Shown piece by piece: positions 1 to 7,272 of a DNA stretch of 25,329 bases. This stretch comes from a virus, in the IMG/VR virus record IMGVR_UViG_3300009378_000059, positions 1 to 25,329 of that record; one strand, written 5' to 3'. The notes beneath the pieces are model-generated. The model did not search any database. It was given only the letters and a program-made list of their open reading frames with translations, and was not told the DNA's origin. Positions within the stretch are counted from its first letter, which is position 1; each line of letters starts with the position of its first letter. Made by a program: the position numbers and the translations under genes.

Positions 1-1
1 T

Positions 2-202
2 GTATTATTGGCTCCATTAACAGGCCAAGTAACAAATGTACCAATTGAAGTAACAGAAGGATTTAAGTTTCTCTTTTTGGATTTCACGAATACGGTAACT
101 AAGTACGTACAATTAGAAGGCTACGTTACACCAGAGTGGCTGCCCGTAGCCATCATGAATATTATAGGTTTCTACTTTGGATCTGCGGCGATGAGACGTT
201 AA
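2..202 (+). CDS. Holin-like small membrane protein, left end outside window
   Basis: The reading frame is open through the left edge, so this is probably the C-terminal part of a longer protein; a TTG at position 8 is the only start-like codon near the edge. The visible 64 residues contain an aromatic stretch (FKFLFLDF) and a C-terminal hydrophobic segment ending in GFYFGSAAMRR. A terminal membrane helix followed by FYFGS and a short basic tail is typical of phage three-helix holins, which open the inner membrane for lysis. Its TAA at 200-202 abuts the ligase stop at 203 with no gap and no visible terminator, so the two transcription units converge. A rightward lysis gene here would fit a circular map in which tail genes run round to meet the early block. 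That placement is inference; the holin call rests on the C-terminal pattern only. Confidence 0.5.
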   Translation, partial: VLLAPLTGQVTNVPIEVTEGFKFLFLDFTNTVTKYVQLEGYVTPEWLPVAIMNIIGFYFGSAAMRR

Positions 203-1252
203 TCATAGGTCTTCTCTCCATCTAATAGCTACGCAGTGAAATGGTATACCGTCATCTGTCAAGTCTGCATATTCACAAGTCACATGTTTACCAATATACT
301 TTTCTTTTTGGCGAAGAGTTTTTATCTTTTGGTAAACAGGGCCTGGAGCTAAAGTCTTAAATGTACGGTCATTAGTTTCTAATACAAGAACTCCCCAACC
401 TTCTCTAGAAGGAATAACATCTAAGCATTTATACTCAGCATCATGACGTTGTTTAACTTTAATCAAATCCTTAGAGCGCTTACCGATTCCGTATAACCCT
501 TTATCATGGCGCAATATAGCGCCTTCATAACCTCTTTCTCTTTCTCTAACCCAATGGCCAAGAGTACCCCAACTTTCTTCATATCCAATGGTCTCTACAA
601 GTTTTACTCTTGGTCCAAAGTTAAGAGCTAATAAATCAAGTAATGCTTTACGCGCACCATATTCCATCTTTGGATCGTGATGAGGAATCAAATCATATAC
701 ATGGAACTCTAATAGATCCGTATTCACTTGGTAACGCTTAGCCCAAGAAGAAATAGTCTGTAATGAAGTTCCATGATGATAGAGCTCTCCATCAAGAGTA
801 AAGTTATTACCATCAAGGATTTTATTGAGACTGTCAACAATTCCTGGAATAGTATCAATTGGTTTACCACGTCGGGAATAAGCTCCATTGTTACCAATGA
901 GACAACGATGACCATCTAATTTTGGTTGAACCCACATTAAATCATAATCTGGATTGCGCACATTCTTAAGAGGAGTAGCCAACATAGGACTCGCAAGACC
1001 CAATTGATTAGTGATTCCTCTCTTGGCCTCCTCAATACTGCGCTTAAAGCCTTGATCTAATTTACCTCTAACCCGCGCGTCGACTCTCAGTTTTACTTGT
1101 TCATCGATACTTCTTCCGGATTGATTGGTCTCTACATCTTCATAAAATACTTGTCCATTGGCTTGAATATGAATGGTTGATCCTTCTGAATGAATGCTCC
1201 AATGGTTAATACCATGGGCTCCTTGCATATATAACTTATGTTCGTTTGGCAT
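203..1252 (-). CDS. ATP-dependent DNA ligase with WGR-like N-terminal domain
   Basis: This 349-residue protein seals nicks using a covalent lysyl-AMP intermediate. The nucleotidyltransferase motifs are clear: motif I KLDGHR at residues 111-116 (Lys111 nucleophile), LDGELY at 153-158, GYEGAILR at 241-248 and LIKVK at 263-267. An OB-fold-like region follows (about 272-345). Residues about 16-78 precede the catalytic domain and resemble a WGR-type module (W18, a GRSIDEQ segment, then KLDQGF); such modules occur in front of some phage ligases. The gene is last in the leftward block and overlaps the VRR-NUC gene by 17 bases, which suggests translational coupling. It most likely joins Okazaki fragments and recombination intermediates for the phage. 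The ligase call is firm; the N-terminal domain assignment is by eye. Confidence 0.95.
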   Translation of the reverse strand: MPNEHKLYMQGAHGINHWSIHSEGSTIHIQANGQVFYEDVETNQSGRSIDEQVKLRVDARVRGKLDQGFKRSIEEAKRGITNQLGLASPMLATPLKNVRNPDYDLMWVQPKLDGHRCLIGNNGAYSRRGKPIDTIPGIVDSLNKILDGNNFTLDGELYHHGTSLQTISSWAKRYQVNTDLLEFHVYDLIPHHDPKMEYGARKALLDLLALNFGPRVKLVETIGYEESWGTLGHWVRERERGYEGAILRHDKGLYGIGKRSKDLIKVKQRHDAEYKCLDVIPSREGWGVLVLETNDRTFKTLAPGPVYQKIKTLRQKEKYIGKHVTCEYADLTDDGIPFHCVAIRWREDL

Positions 1253-1529
1253 GCATAATCTCCTTTACTAATTTTAACGGTCCTTTCACATCAGTCGCTA
1301 CCATTACATCGAACCTCTTTATTTGAAGTTCTTTAATGAAAGCTCTCTGCTGAGAAGACAATTTACCAAGAGGAACCTTAAACTCGACAAATAGTATCTT
1401 GCCTTCTGGCATGAGTACCATCCTATCAGGTGCTCCTCTCTTCCCAGGTACTTCGAATTTATAAGCATCAACTCCTAAGCGCTTACACTCTTCTACAAAT
1501 TTCTTTTCAATTTTCTCTTCTGGTCTCAT
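1236..1529 (-). CDS. VRR-NUC domain nuclease
   Basis: This is a 97-residue stand-alone VRR-NUC protein of the PD-(D/E)XK superfamily. The core GAPDRMVL (residues 32-39, Asp35), FVEFK (47-51, Glu49 and Lys51) and Gln60 in KLSSQQ give the family catalytic set. Family members are structure-selective nucleases; the eukaryotic FAN1 nuclease carries the same domain, and single-domain phage versions commonly sit beside DNA polymerase and SNF2 helicase genes, as here. The start ATG overlaps the GIY-YIG stop as ATGA (1526-1529), and the 3' end overlaps the ligase start. A role in resolving replication or recombination branches is inferred from the family. The length is normal for phage versions. Confidence 0.92.
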   Translation of the reverse strand: MRPEEKIEKKFVEECKRLGVDAYKFEVPGKRGAPDRMVLMPEGKILFVEFKVPLGKLSSQQRAFIKELQIKRFDVMVATDVKGPLKLVKEIMHAKRT

Positions 1530-1831
1530 TTCTTACAATACGCTCCACCTATATTAGAGTTCCATAGCCGCTTTAATCCTATACGTTTAATCCATTCTTT
1601 TTCTAAAGCGACTATCTCATCTCTTAATTCTGATTCAGCTATGATGCGCATATCAAAAGTACACGCACCATAGCGTTTGACAGCTTTACCACACTTAGTA
1701 AGTTCTTTCCACTTCTTATTTTCAGTATTCATGTGAGTACGGAATCTACGAACTGGATCATTAGTTATACCAACATATTGTTTTTGGCATTCAGTACTTT
1801 TAAGCGCATAAAGATAGAACATTATTTCCAC
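1526..1831 (-). CDS. Stand-alone GIY-YIG nuclease
   Basis: This 101-residue protein has the GIY-YIG core: FYLYALKS (5-12) replaces the GIY half and YVGITNDPVRRFRTH (19-33) the YIG half, with Arg28/Arg29 and His33. The acidic metal-binding residue is probably Glu77 in ALEKEW, and NSNIGG (91-96) matches the usual closing strand. No additional DNA-binding domain is present, so it resembles small single-domain enzymes rather than intron-homing nucleases with long C-terminal domains. It overlaps DUF2800 by 10 bases upstream and VRR-NUC by 4 bases downstream, so it is an integrated operon member, not an obvious inserted homing element. The substrate is unknown; branched DNA or host DNA are both possible. 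Confidence 0.88.
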   Translation of the reverse strand: MEIMFYLYALKSTECQKQYVGITNDPVRRFRTHMNTENKKWKELTKCGKAVKRYGACTFDMRIIAESELRDEIVALEKEWIKRIGLKRLWNSNIGGAYCKK

Positions 1832-3045
1832 TCATTAATTGCATCTGAATGAGGATCAACAGCTTTACGGCCGTCAGTTTCTGGAGCCAAAGTAATTTTT
1901 CCAGTTGGTTTGAACACTTGCTCTTTAATCATTTCCCATTCATGAGATTCAAGTGTTTTCTCCATTTGAGCTGGTGATTTGAATTTCATAGTGTAAAGAT
2001 CTTCAGCTCCAACACCATGAGTTTCAAGAATGCCTTGAACTACTTCTTGGTCTTCCCAAGCTCTAATACTCCTACCATAAACAAGTTTATAATGAGGAAC
2101 TCGTTTACCACGCTTCATTTCTTCAATTGCATATTCAGTAATAGACTTAACCCATTGCTCAAGAGCTTTAGCATGTTTCATGATATTAGAAAGTTGCTCA
2201 TTAGTTAATGAGTTTATTTCTAAAAGAGACTTACTGAATCCATTTTTTGTTTGAGCGAAGTCTGCAAACTCAAGTTGTGCAATTTGCAAGTTGAACTCTG
2301 CATATGACTTGCAAAATGGAGAAGCTTCACACCATCTGCAGTTTTCTTCTGTAGGTCCAAAAGGCGGATGCTCTCCCTCAGCGGCGTTAATTGAACTTTT
2401 AACTTCATTTGCAAACCCTAATAATCCAGCTACTGTTATATTCCATGATCTGATTGGTCCTTCTATGTGTGGTGCTCGTGGTTGAACAATTGTTAATGTA
2501 AGCTCTGCATCTGGTTCGAATTCTACTCCTTCACGTTTAAGCCAATAGAGAATTCCTAATGCGTATACCATAAGTTGAGTATTATTCTCAGCTTCGACTA
2601 ATACTCCTTTACCGTATTTTAAGTCAATAATCTCAAATGAATCTTTATGGAGTACAACAGCATCTGCAGTACCAAACATAGAATCATGTAGCTCAAACAT
2701 AGGTACTCTAGTCTCAACGAATATAGTACTATCCCAAGTAATTTGGCCATTGACGTATTCCGTATATTTAGCTACTTCTCTGGCCATATACTTATCGACA
2801 TCAAATTTGTTATATGTTTGGCCTATTTGAGTTTTAGGATCTAATTCATCTTCTAAACATTTAGCCGCAAACTCATGAGCTGCAGTACCTTCTTCGGCAT
2901 AGAATGAAGAACCTTCTCCTTCTTTCTTTGGCATTTCACGTAGCATCTGAATTGAGGCTGGACAATTGATCCAGCGCTTGCTACCACTAGGCGAAAACTC
3001 GCTATGTGGCGCATCAATAGGTACTACGGGTGGTTTAATATCCAT
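1822..3045 (-). CDS. DUF2800 family Cas4-like PD-(D/E)XK exonuclease
   Basis: This 407-residue protein has the RecB/Cas4-type nuclease layout. After an N-terminal SGSKRWINCPAS (20-31, Cys28) come GTAAHEFA (53-60, His57), FGTADAVVL (124-132, Asp128), IIDLKYGKG (139-147, Asp141 and Lys143) and NTQLMVYALG (155-164, Gln157). Cys236, Cys239 and Cys245 in CRWCEASPFC, with Cys28, are placed as in Fe-S-containing Cas4/AddB-like nucleases. DUF2800 is habitually next to DUF2815 and a family A polymerase in phage replication modules, as seen here. It probably resects DNA ends for recombination or replication. The start is supported by AGGAG five bases upstream of the ATG. The C-terminal third has no motif I recognise. 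Confidence 0.9.
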   Translation of the reverse strand: MDIKPPVVPIDAPHSEFSPSGSKRWINCPASIQMLREMPKKEGEGSSFYAEEGTAAHEFAAKCLEDELDPKTQIGQTYNKFDVDKYMAREVAKYTEYVNGQITWDSTIFVETRVPMFELHDSMFGTADAVVLHKDSFEIIDLKYGKGVLVEAENNTQLMVYALGILYWLKREGVEFEPDAELTLTIVQPRAPHIEGPIRSWNITVAGLLGFANEVKSSINAAEGEHPPFGPTEENCRWCEASPFCKSYAEFNLQIAQLEFADFAQTKNGFSKSLLEINSLTNEQLSNIMKHAKALEQWVKSITEYAIEEMKRGKRVPHYKLVYGRSIRAWEDQEVVQGILETHGVGAEDLYTMKFKSPAQMEKTLESHEWEMIKEQVFKPTGKITLAPETDGRKAVDPHSDAINEWK

Positions 3046-3053
3046 ACTTTCTC

Positions 3054-5018
3054 CTATAGTTTCTGATAGTTAGTTAATATCTTGCCTTCAGCTTCCAAAG
3101 GAATACCAGCTCCCCATTCAGGCAATTCACAAATTAAAGATTCAAACTGAGATATATCAGCCTTATCTTTTGGTATTTCAGCAATGATCTCGTCATACAC
3201 ACTGAAGAGAACATCATAACCTGAGCTCTTAGCTTGTTGAGCTCCATAATACATTAAATCTCTAGCAATAGCTTGAATGGCGTTCTCTGTAAGCTTTCCA
3301 CCGTAAGTGGTTTCACGTAGCCATTTGCCATTTATTTGTTTCTTATACGATACTGCTCTACGCTTTGATCCCCATGGTGTAGTTGCTTTAATGATCTTCA
3401 CATCTGGATAAGACATGAATCTTCCAGATGGTAACTTCATTAAAAGAAAAGTTATTCCACTTTTAGTTTTCATAGTCTTAAAAGCAATTCTTCCTTTGGC
3501 TGCGTATGTAATTTGACCAGTAATACAGGATTGCATTGACTTGCGGTCAAGGTCATCCCATAGAGCTACAACTTCTGGATAATCACTACGATAAGATTCA
3601 ATTGATTGTTGAGCTAAATCTTCAGGTACTTCAACTCCAAATCTTTCGCAAGATCCAATAAAGCCTTTCCAACCTAAGCCAAAGCCAGCACCAAGAATAA
3701 CTTGTTTTCCTGTCCATCTTTGTTTATCTGTTACTTGGCTATATGGAGTACTGTAAATGGTTGAAGCCATATCTTTATATAAATCAATTCCATCATGATA
3801 CTTACGTAAGCCATCCATTGAATGAGCTAACCAAAAGACTAATCGTGCTTCAATTGAAGCATAATCTGCGACAGCTAATACATGATTATTAGGCGCACGT
3901 ATTATTCCTCTAATGGCAGTCGAGGCAGTCTTCAAATATGAAGAGTACTTATCATTAATGCAATCAACATTACAGACTTGAAGATCTTTAATGAGCTCAT
4001 CCATTGATTTATAATTTACACTTGGCTTTGGAAGATTATTCAAGTTAAGTAGCTTAGAAATTGTACGACCAGTATGAGCACCAAAGGATATTATCATTCC
4101 ATAAATCTTATCATCAATTGATGAGTTAATGTAACGGTAGTATTTACCGGTAGAAGATTTTCCTGAGTGTTGGCGCATCAAAAGCAATTCTTCAGTTACT
4201 TCATCAAGCTCTCCATAAACTCCATCGAGCATTTCTTGTATAGTATCGGCTGCACAATTAGGTATATCTTGACTTACACATTCATGTACCCACTTTTTAA
4301 GCCTTTGTACTTGAGTCATTTTAGTAATGATACCACCAGTAATTTCTTCAGCACGTTCAGCAAATGTAGCCTGAATATCAAGTACATTATTATATATGCG
4401 TTGAGCCAAAGCAGTATCAATAGTTACTCCATGTAAATTACTTTCTAAGTCTAACTGAATATCGAGCAGTTCATTAGGTTTGAAGTCAGGAAGGTTCTCC
4501 CATATTGCTCTACTTACACGAGTATCTTGTTTACAATACTCCATGAATCTTTCTTTTTCTCTTGGTCTATCATTCATTAAAGTAAATGGTGGACAAGAAA
4601 AAAGCTTGATTAGGTTTTTACCTTCATCAAGCTTTTCAGTTATATTAAGTGTTGAAGCGCAAGCACTAAGACTAAGTGGTAATCCTGCTCTTCCAGCCAT
4701 ATGCATAGTATCTAACCATTGAGATACATGTGGCATTGGCCAATGATATTTGGGAACCATAACATATTTGAATATTGCTATTTCAAATAAGCAGTTATGA
4801 GCTATGATTTTGTATCCATTACGAATACACTTATGTAATAAACCTATTTGTGGTGAAAAGGGATTGTCAACACAAATAGGTTCGCCATCTTCTACTATAT
4901 ACGAGACCAATAAGAAGTCTGTAGAAGGGTCTGCAGCATATGCAAATGATCCATCCTCAATACTCCTCTCTGACTTGGTCTCGAAATCAATAAATACACA
5001 TTTTTCGAGATTTGCCAT
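3054..5018 (-). CDS. Family A DNA polymerase with 3'-5' exonuclease
   Basis: This is the 654-residue replicative polymerase of the phage. The N-terminal proofreading domain shows FIDFETK (9-15, Asp11 and Glu13), IIAHN (71-75), WLDTM with Asp103, and YCKQD (161-165, Asp165). The polymerase domain shows HTGRTIS (315-321), motif A ADYASIEAR (384-392, Asp385), motif B from Lys438 (KQVILGAGFGLGWKGF), the ENAIQAIARDLM helix (578-589) and motif C VYDE (607-610, Asp609). All catalytic residues are present, with Tyr in place of the usual His in the VHDE motif. It lacks a 5' nuclease domain, as is usual for phage enzymes. An intrinsic terminator lies just upstream (5035-5068), so its message must come from read-through of the DUF2815 promoter or from an unseen promoter. 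Confidence 0.96.
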   Translation of the reverse strand: MANLEKCVFIDFETKSERSIEDGSFAYAADPSTDFLLVSYIVEDGEPICVDNPFSPQIGLLHKCIRNGYKIIAHNCLFEIAIFKYVMVPKYHWPMPHVSQWLDTMHMAGRAGLPLSLSACASTLNITEKLDEGKNLIKLFSCPPFTLMNDRPREKERFMEYCKQDTRVSRAIWENLPDFKPNELLDIQLDLESNLHGVTIDTALAQRIYNNVLDIQATFAERAEEITGGIITKMTQVQRLKKWVHECVSQDIPNCAADTIQEMLDGVYGELDEVTEELLLMRQHSGKSSTGKYYRYINSSIDDKIYGMIISFGAHTGRTISKLLNLNNLPKPSVNYKSMDELIKDLQVCNVDCINDKYSSYLKTASTAIRGIIRAPNNHVLAVADYASIEARLVFWLAHSMDGLRKYHDGIDLYKDMASTIYSTPYSQVTDKQRWTGKQVILGAGFGLGWKGFIGSCERFGVEVPEDLAQQSIESYRSDYPEVVALWDDLDRKSMQSCITGQITYAAKGRIAFKTMKTKSGITFLLMKLPSGRFMSYPDVKIIKATTPWGSKRRAVSYKKQINGKWLRETTYGGKLTENAIQAIARDLMYYGAQQAKSSGYDVLFSVYDEIIAEIPKDKADISQFESLICELPEWGAGIPLEAEGKILTNYQKL

Positions 5019-5034
5019 ACCATATCCTTATATT

Positions 5035-5068
5035 AAAAAACCCACGTACCGATTTCTCAGTACGTGGG
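5035..5068 (-). terminator. Intrinsic terminator after the DUF2815 gene
   Basis: On the minus strand a perfect 9-bp stem CCCACGTAC / GTACGTGGG (5041-5068, 10-base loop) is followed directly by six T residues (5040-5035). It lies between the stop of the DUF2815 gene (5084) and the start of the polymerase (5018). It should end most transcripts from the promoter at 5735-5763 and reduce polymerase expression relative to the ssDNA-binding protein. Confidence 0.9.
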
Positions 5069-5083
5069 AAGAGGAGGAATCCT

Positions 5084-5677
5084 TTAGAACTCGTCGTTAG
5101 TTACTTTAGCATCTGCGAATTCCTTAAAATCATCTTCAGCATTAACAGTTCCATCAAGACGGTCTGCATCAGCCCACTTGAGAAGGTTGTTAAGACCAGT
5201 TCCTACACCTTTATTACCTGAAGTATCATAACCATAGAAGTTAAGAGAGGCTCGAGCTTCACAACCAGAATAGAACTCATCACGATCCATGATAGGATTG
5301 AGATTACGGTCAACAAGTCCTGGTTGGTTTTTAGAGCCAGCATTAATGAAGAAAGAATTCTCCCATTCGACTCCATCACGCTCTTCATCTCCATCTCCCA
5401 TAGGACACTTAAGATTCTTTGGCCATTTGTGCCAATCAGCTCCAAATTTCTTAGCTGCTGCGTTAGCAATAGCTTGTGCTACTGGCTTAAGTTCAGCAAG
5501 ATTATCTTTATTGAAGATCATACCAATCGAATATTTGAGGTCTCCATTTGGAGTTTCTCTTGGCTCAAATACAAAAGCAAAGGTAGAGCGGAATACTGGG
5601 GTTTTAACCCGATTAGAACCATTGGCCTCCGGTGTAACTTTGAAGGTTTCAATCATACGTTTCATACTAATAGACAT
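5084..5677 (-). CDS. DUF2815 single-stranded DNA-binding protein
   Basis: This 197-residue protein matches the DUF2815 family, annotated as ssDNA-binding proteins that accompany DUF2800 and a family A polymerase. Visible features are an OB-like beta-rich body (for example STFAFVFEPRETP and SLNFYGYD) and a very acidic C-terminus ending in Asp-Glu-Phe. A terminal acidic tail closing with Phe is the same device used by T7 gp2.5 and bacterial SSB to recruit replication partners. The gene has its own promoter, a hairpin at the predicted mRNA 5' end and its own terminator, which suits a protein needed in stoichiometric amounts. The ATG at 5677 has AAGGA six bases upstream. The ssDNA-binding role is family knowledge plus the tail seen here. 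Confidence 0.88.
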   Translation of the reverse strand: MSISMKRMIETFKVTPEANGSNRVKTPVFRSTFAFVFEPRETPNGDLKYSIGMIFNKDNLAELKPVAQAIANAAAKKFGADWHKWPKNLKCPMGDGDEERDGVEWENSFFINAGSKNQPGLVDRNLNPIMDRDEFYSGCEARASLNFYGYDTSGNKGVGTGLNNLLKWADADRLDGTVNAEDDFKEFADAKVTNDEF

Positions 5678-5705
5678 ATTATTTCCTTAATAACAAGTTG
5701 ACATA

Positions 5706-5729
5706 AATGAGTTAATTTTTTAACTCATT
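5706..5729 (-). other. Predicted 5'-terminal mRNA hairpin of the DUF2815 transcript
   Basis: A perfect 10-bp inverted repeat AATGAGTTAA / TTAACTCATT with a 4-base loop starts 6 bases after the -10 box of the promoter at 5735-5763. The transcript should therefore begin with, or within a base or two of, this stem. It is AT-rich and lacks a T-tract on the minus strand, so it is not a good terminator. A 5' stem protecting the message is one explanation, an operator is another. Confidence 0.55.
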
Positions 5730-5734
5730 GGTAT

Positions 5735-5763
5735 ATTATAACACAAGTATATACTCGTGTAAA
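5735..5763 (-). promoter_or_regulatory. Sigma-70 promoter for DUF2815, palindromic spacer
   Basis: On the minus strand the -35 is TTTACA (5763-5758), the spacer is 17 bases and the -10 is TATAAT (5740-5735). The spacer region contains ACACGAGTATATACTTGTGT (5760-5741), a 20-bp palindrome broken at only one symmetric pair, which would suit a dimeric regulator covering the promoter core. It overlaps the noncoding gap between the dCMP deaminase stop and the DUF2815 start. Confidence 0.85.
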
Positions 5764-5771
5764 CCACTAAA

Positions 5772-6221
5772 TTAAATTAACCGATAGAATCTACCTCCTT
5801 TTTCCCAAAGCTCAAGTGACTCGGCATGAGCGTATTGCCTATTAAAAAAGAGCCATTCACACGGAGTTGCTAATAAAGCTTTTATGCAATGGACACAAGG
5901 AGAAACCGTTACATAAGCTGCGTAAATCTGACTAGGATTTAGGCAATGTGCAATAGCATTTATCTCCGCGTGAATGGACTCACACTTATCAAGTTCAGTA
6001 CCGGATTTTGCATTAGCTCCGGCACAAGGCTTATCAATACAATGGACTGTTCCACTTGGTACACCGTTATATCCAGTCGATATTACGTGATTATCTTTGT
6101 CAACCAAGACACAACCGACTTTACGTCTAGCACACGTACTTCTTTCAGAAACTAAACACGCCATTTTAAGATAGTAGTTTTCGATGCTAATTCTTTTAGA
6201 TACAATCTCTAAGTGCGGCAT
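5772..6221 (-). CDS. dCMP deaminase
   Basis: This enzyme converts dCMP to dUMP, feeding dTMP synthesis. With the start at 6221 it has 149 residues and begins MPHLEIVSKR. Zinc-site motifs are HAE (84-86, His84 and catalytic Glu86) and PCVHC (108-112, Cys109 and Cys112); CARRKVGCVLV and TGYNGVPSG are also family hallmarks. The longer open frame reaches 6308, but GAGAG lies seven bases before the 6221 ATG, and the N-terminal extension has no family similarity. It overlaps the glucosyltransferase 3' end by 26 bases. In T4 the equivalent gene (cd) works beside dCMP hydroxymethylase on the same dCMP pool, so its place as the last gene of this operon fits nucleotide balancing. Confidence 0.92.
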   Translation of the reverse strand: MPHLEIVSKRISIENYYLKMACLVSERSTCARRKVGCVLVDKDNHVISTGYNGVPSGTVHCIDKPCAGANAKSGTELDKCESIHAEINAIAHCLNPSQIYAAYVTVSPCVHCIKALLATPCEWLFFNRQYAHAESLELWEKGGRFYRLI

Positions 6222-7272
6222 GTAATTTCTCTCGTTCGGTGCATTCATTATAGTTGGTGAGTATGAAGTTGGTAGACTCCTTCGCCAATGTTTCTGCATG
6301 AGAATCAAACTCCATTATTTGACTTGGTTTATCGATATAAAGTTCTGGATATTTTGATTGATAGAAATTCATATAAGTATCCAAATCTCTATCAATATAA
6401 GTAAGACAGCCAGCAATAATAGATTCATACATCCTAAGAGTAAAGTAGTTGTTTTCATAATGTTTGTCTCCAATGATTATTGTTCCTCTTGCTTTCTTCA
6501 TTGTGGGAATAAAGTTTTGATAGCTGACAGCCTTATGTTTAGTTACATGCGGATAATCAAGTATGCCACGTAAGTTCCCGAAAAGTAGATTGCAAAACAT
6601 AGGATCAGTAAAATACTTTTCAATTTTCTTTCGCTTATGCGCATTACGTGTGGCTCCTCCAAAAGCTAAATCATATGGGCGTTCATCAAATCCTTTATAA
6701 CCTTCATATTTGGCGAGCGTAATACCCGCTAAAATAGTCTGAGCCCAAGGATAATGTAACATTCCTCTTGGTTTTATATTGTCTTCTTTCTTTTCGATTT
6801 CTTTATGGACTTTAAGAAGATTTTGACCTTGAGTAAGATATACAACTTTAGCAGGGTCAATGAAGAATTCTGATTCAGAATAGGATTGTGCCCACTCGCG
6901 GTTTTGTATAGAAGGCCATAGTTGTTTAAAAGGAAGTTGACCATCCGTCTGCGCATAAATAATACTCGTGTTAGTTTTAGAAAGTTTGCGATAGAGGGTT
7001 AAAAGATTAGGATCTTCAGCTCCACCAAAGAAATTGATACTAAAGTTGAAAAGCAATACAATATCAAAAGCGTCAAAGTCTACGTCATTAATGTCAACAA
7101 AGCTAAGGACGTCTGGAATATAAGTATTGCGTGTCTTCTTAGTAACAATAGTAACATCAATAGCTTTAGGATCAATTTGCCTTAATGCATAAAGAATATC
7201 TGCATTAGCTGCTGATCTATTGCTCTTTGAAAATGTAATATTAGTTCCGCCTTTACAAATCGCTATTCTCAT
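6196..7272 (-). CDS. T4-like DNA beta-glucosyltransferase (hydroxymethylcytosine DNA)
   Basis: This 358-residue protein should transfer glucose from UDP-glucose to 5-hydroxymethylcytosine in duplex DNA. Compared from memory with T4 beta-glucosyltransferase (351 residues), it matches along its length: MRIAI at the N-terminus, FSINFFGG (77-84), TDGQLPF (109-115), WPSIQNREWA (119-128), GGATRNAHKR (205-214), IIGDKHYENN (266-275) and LRMYES (279-284). T4 catalytic Asp100 corresponds to Asp110. T4 Arg191, Arg269 and Glu272 correspond to Arg209, Arg280 and Glu283; T4 Arg195 falls on Lys213. The start at 7272 overlaps the preceding stop as ATGA and has GGAGGA seven bases upstream; a five-residue upstream extension is less likely. 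The adjacent dCMP hydroxymethylase would supply the substrate. UDP-glucose is inferred from the T4 enzyme. Confidence 0.9.
   Translation of the reverse strand: MRIAICKGGTNITFSKSNRSAANADILYALRQIDPKAIDVTIVTKKTRNTYIPDVLSFVDINDVDFDAFDIVLLFNFSINFFGGAEDPNLLTLYRKLSKTNTSIIYAQTDGQLPFKQLWPSIQNREWAQSYSESEFFIDPAKVVYLTQGQNLLKVHKEIEKKEDNIKPRGMLHYPWAQTILAGITLAKYEGYKGFDERPYDLAFGGATRNAHKRKKIEKYFTDPMFCNLLFGNLRGILDYPHVTKHKAVSYQNFIPTMKKARGTIIIGDKHYENNYFTLRMYESIIAGCLTYIDRDLDTYMNFYQSKYPELYIDKPSQIMEFDSHAETLAKESTNFILTNYNECTEREKLHAALRDCI

Noticed and set aside
1526-1831. GIY-YIG gene as a homing endonuclease or intron remnant
   Set aside because: It has no C-terminal DNA-recognition domain, overlaps both neighbours by a few bases like a normal operon member, and no interrupted gene is seen beside it.
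4167-5100. Plus-strand open frames opposite polymerase and DUF2815
   Set aside because: They are hydrophobic or low-complexity mirror frames of strongly supported genes, without start signals.
6222-6308. N-terminal extension of the dCMP deaminase
   Set aside because: It overlaps the glucosyltransferase gene extensively, shows no deaminase similarity, and the ATG at 6221 has GAGAG at a good distance.
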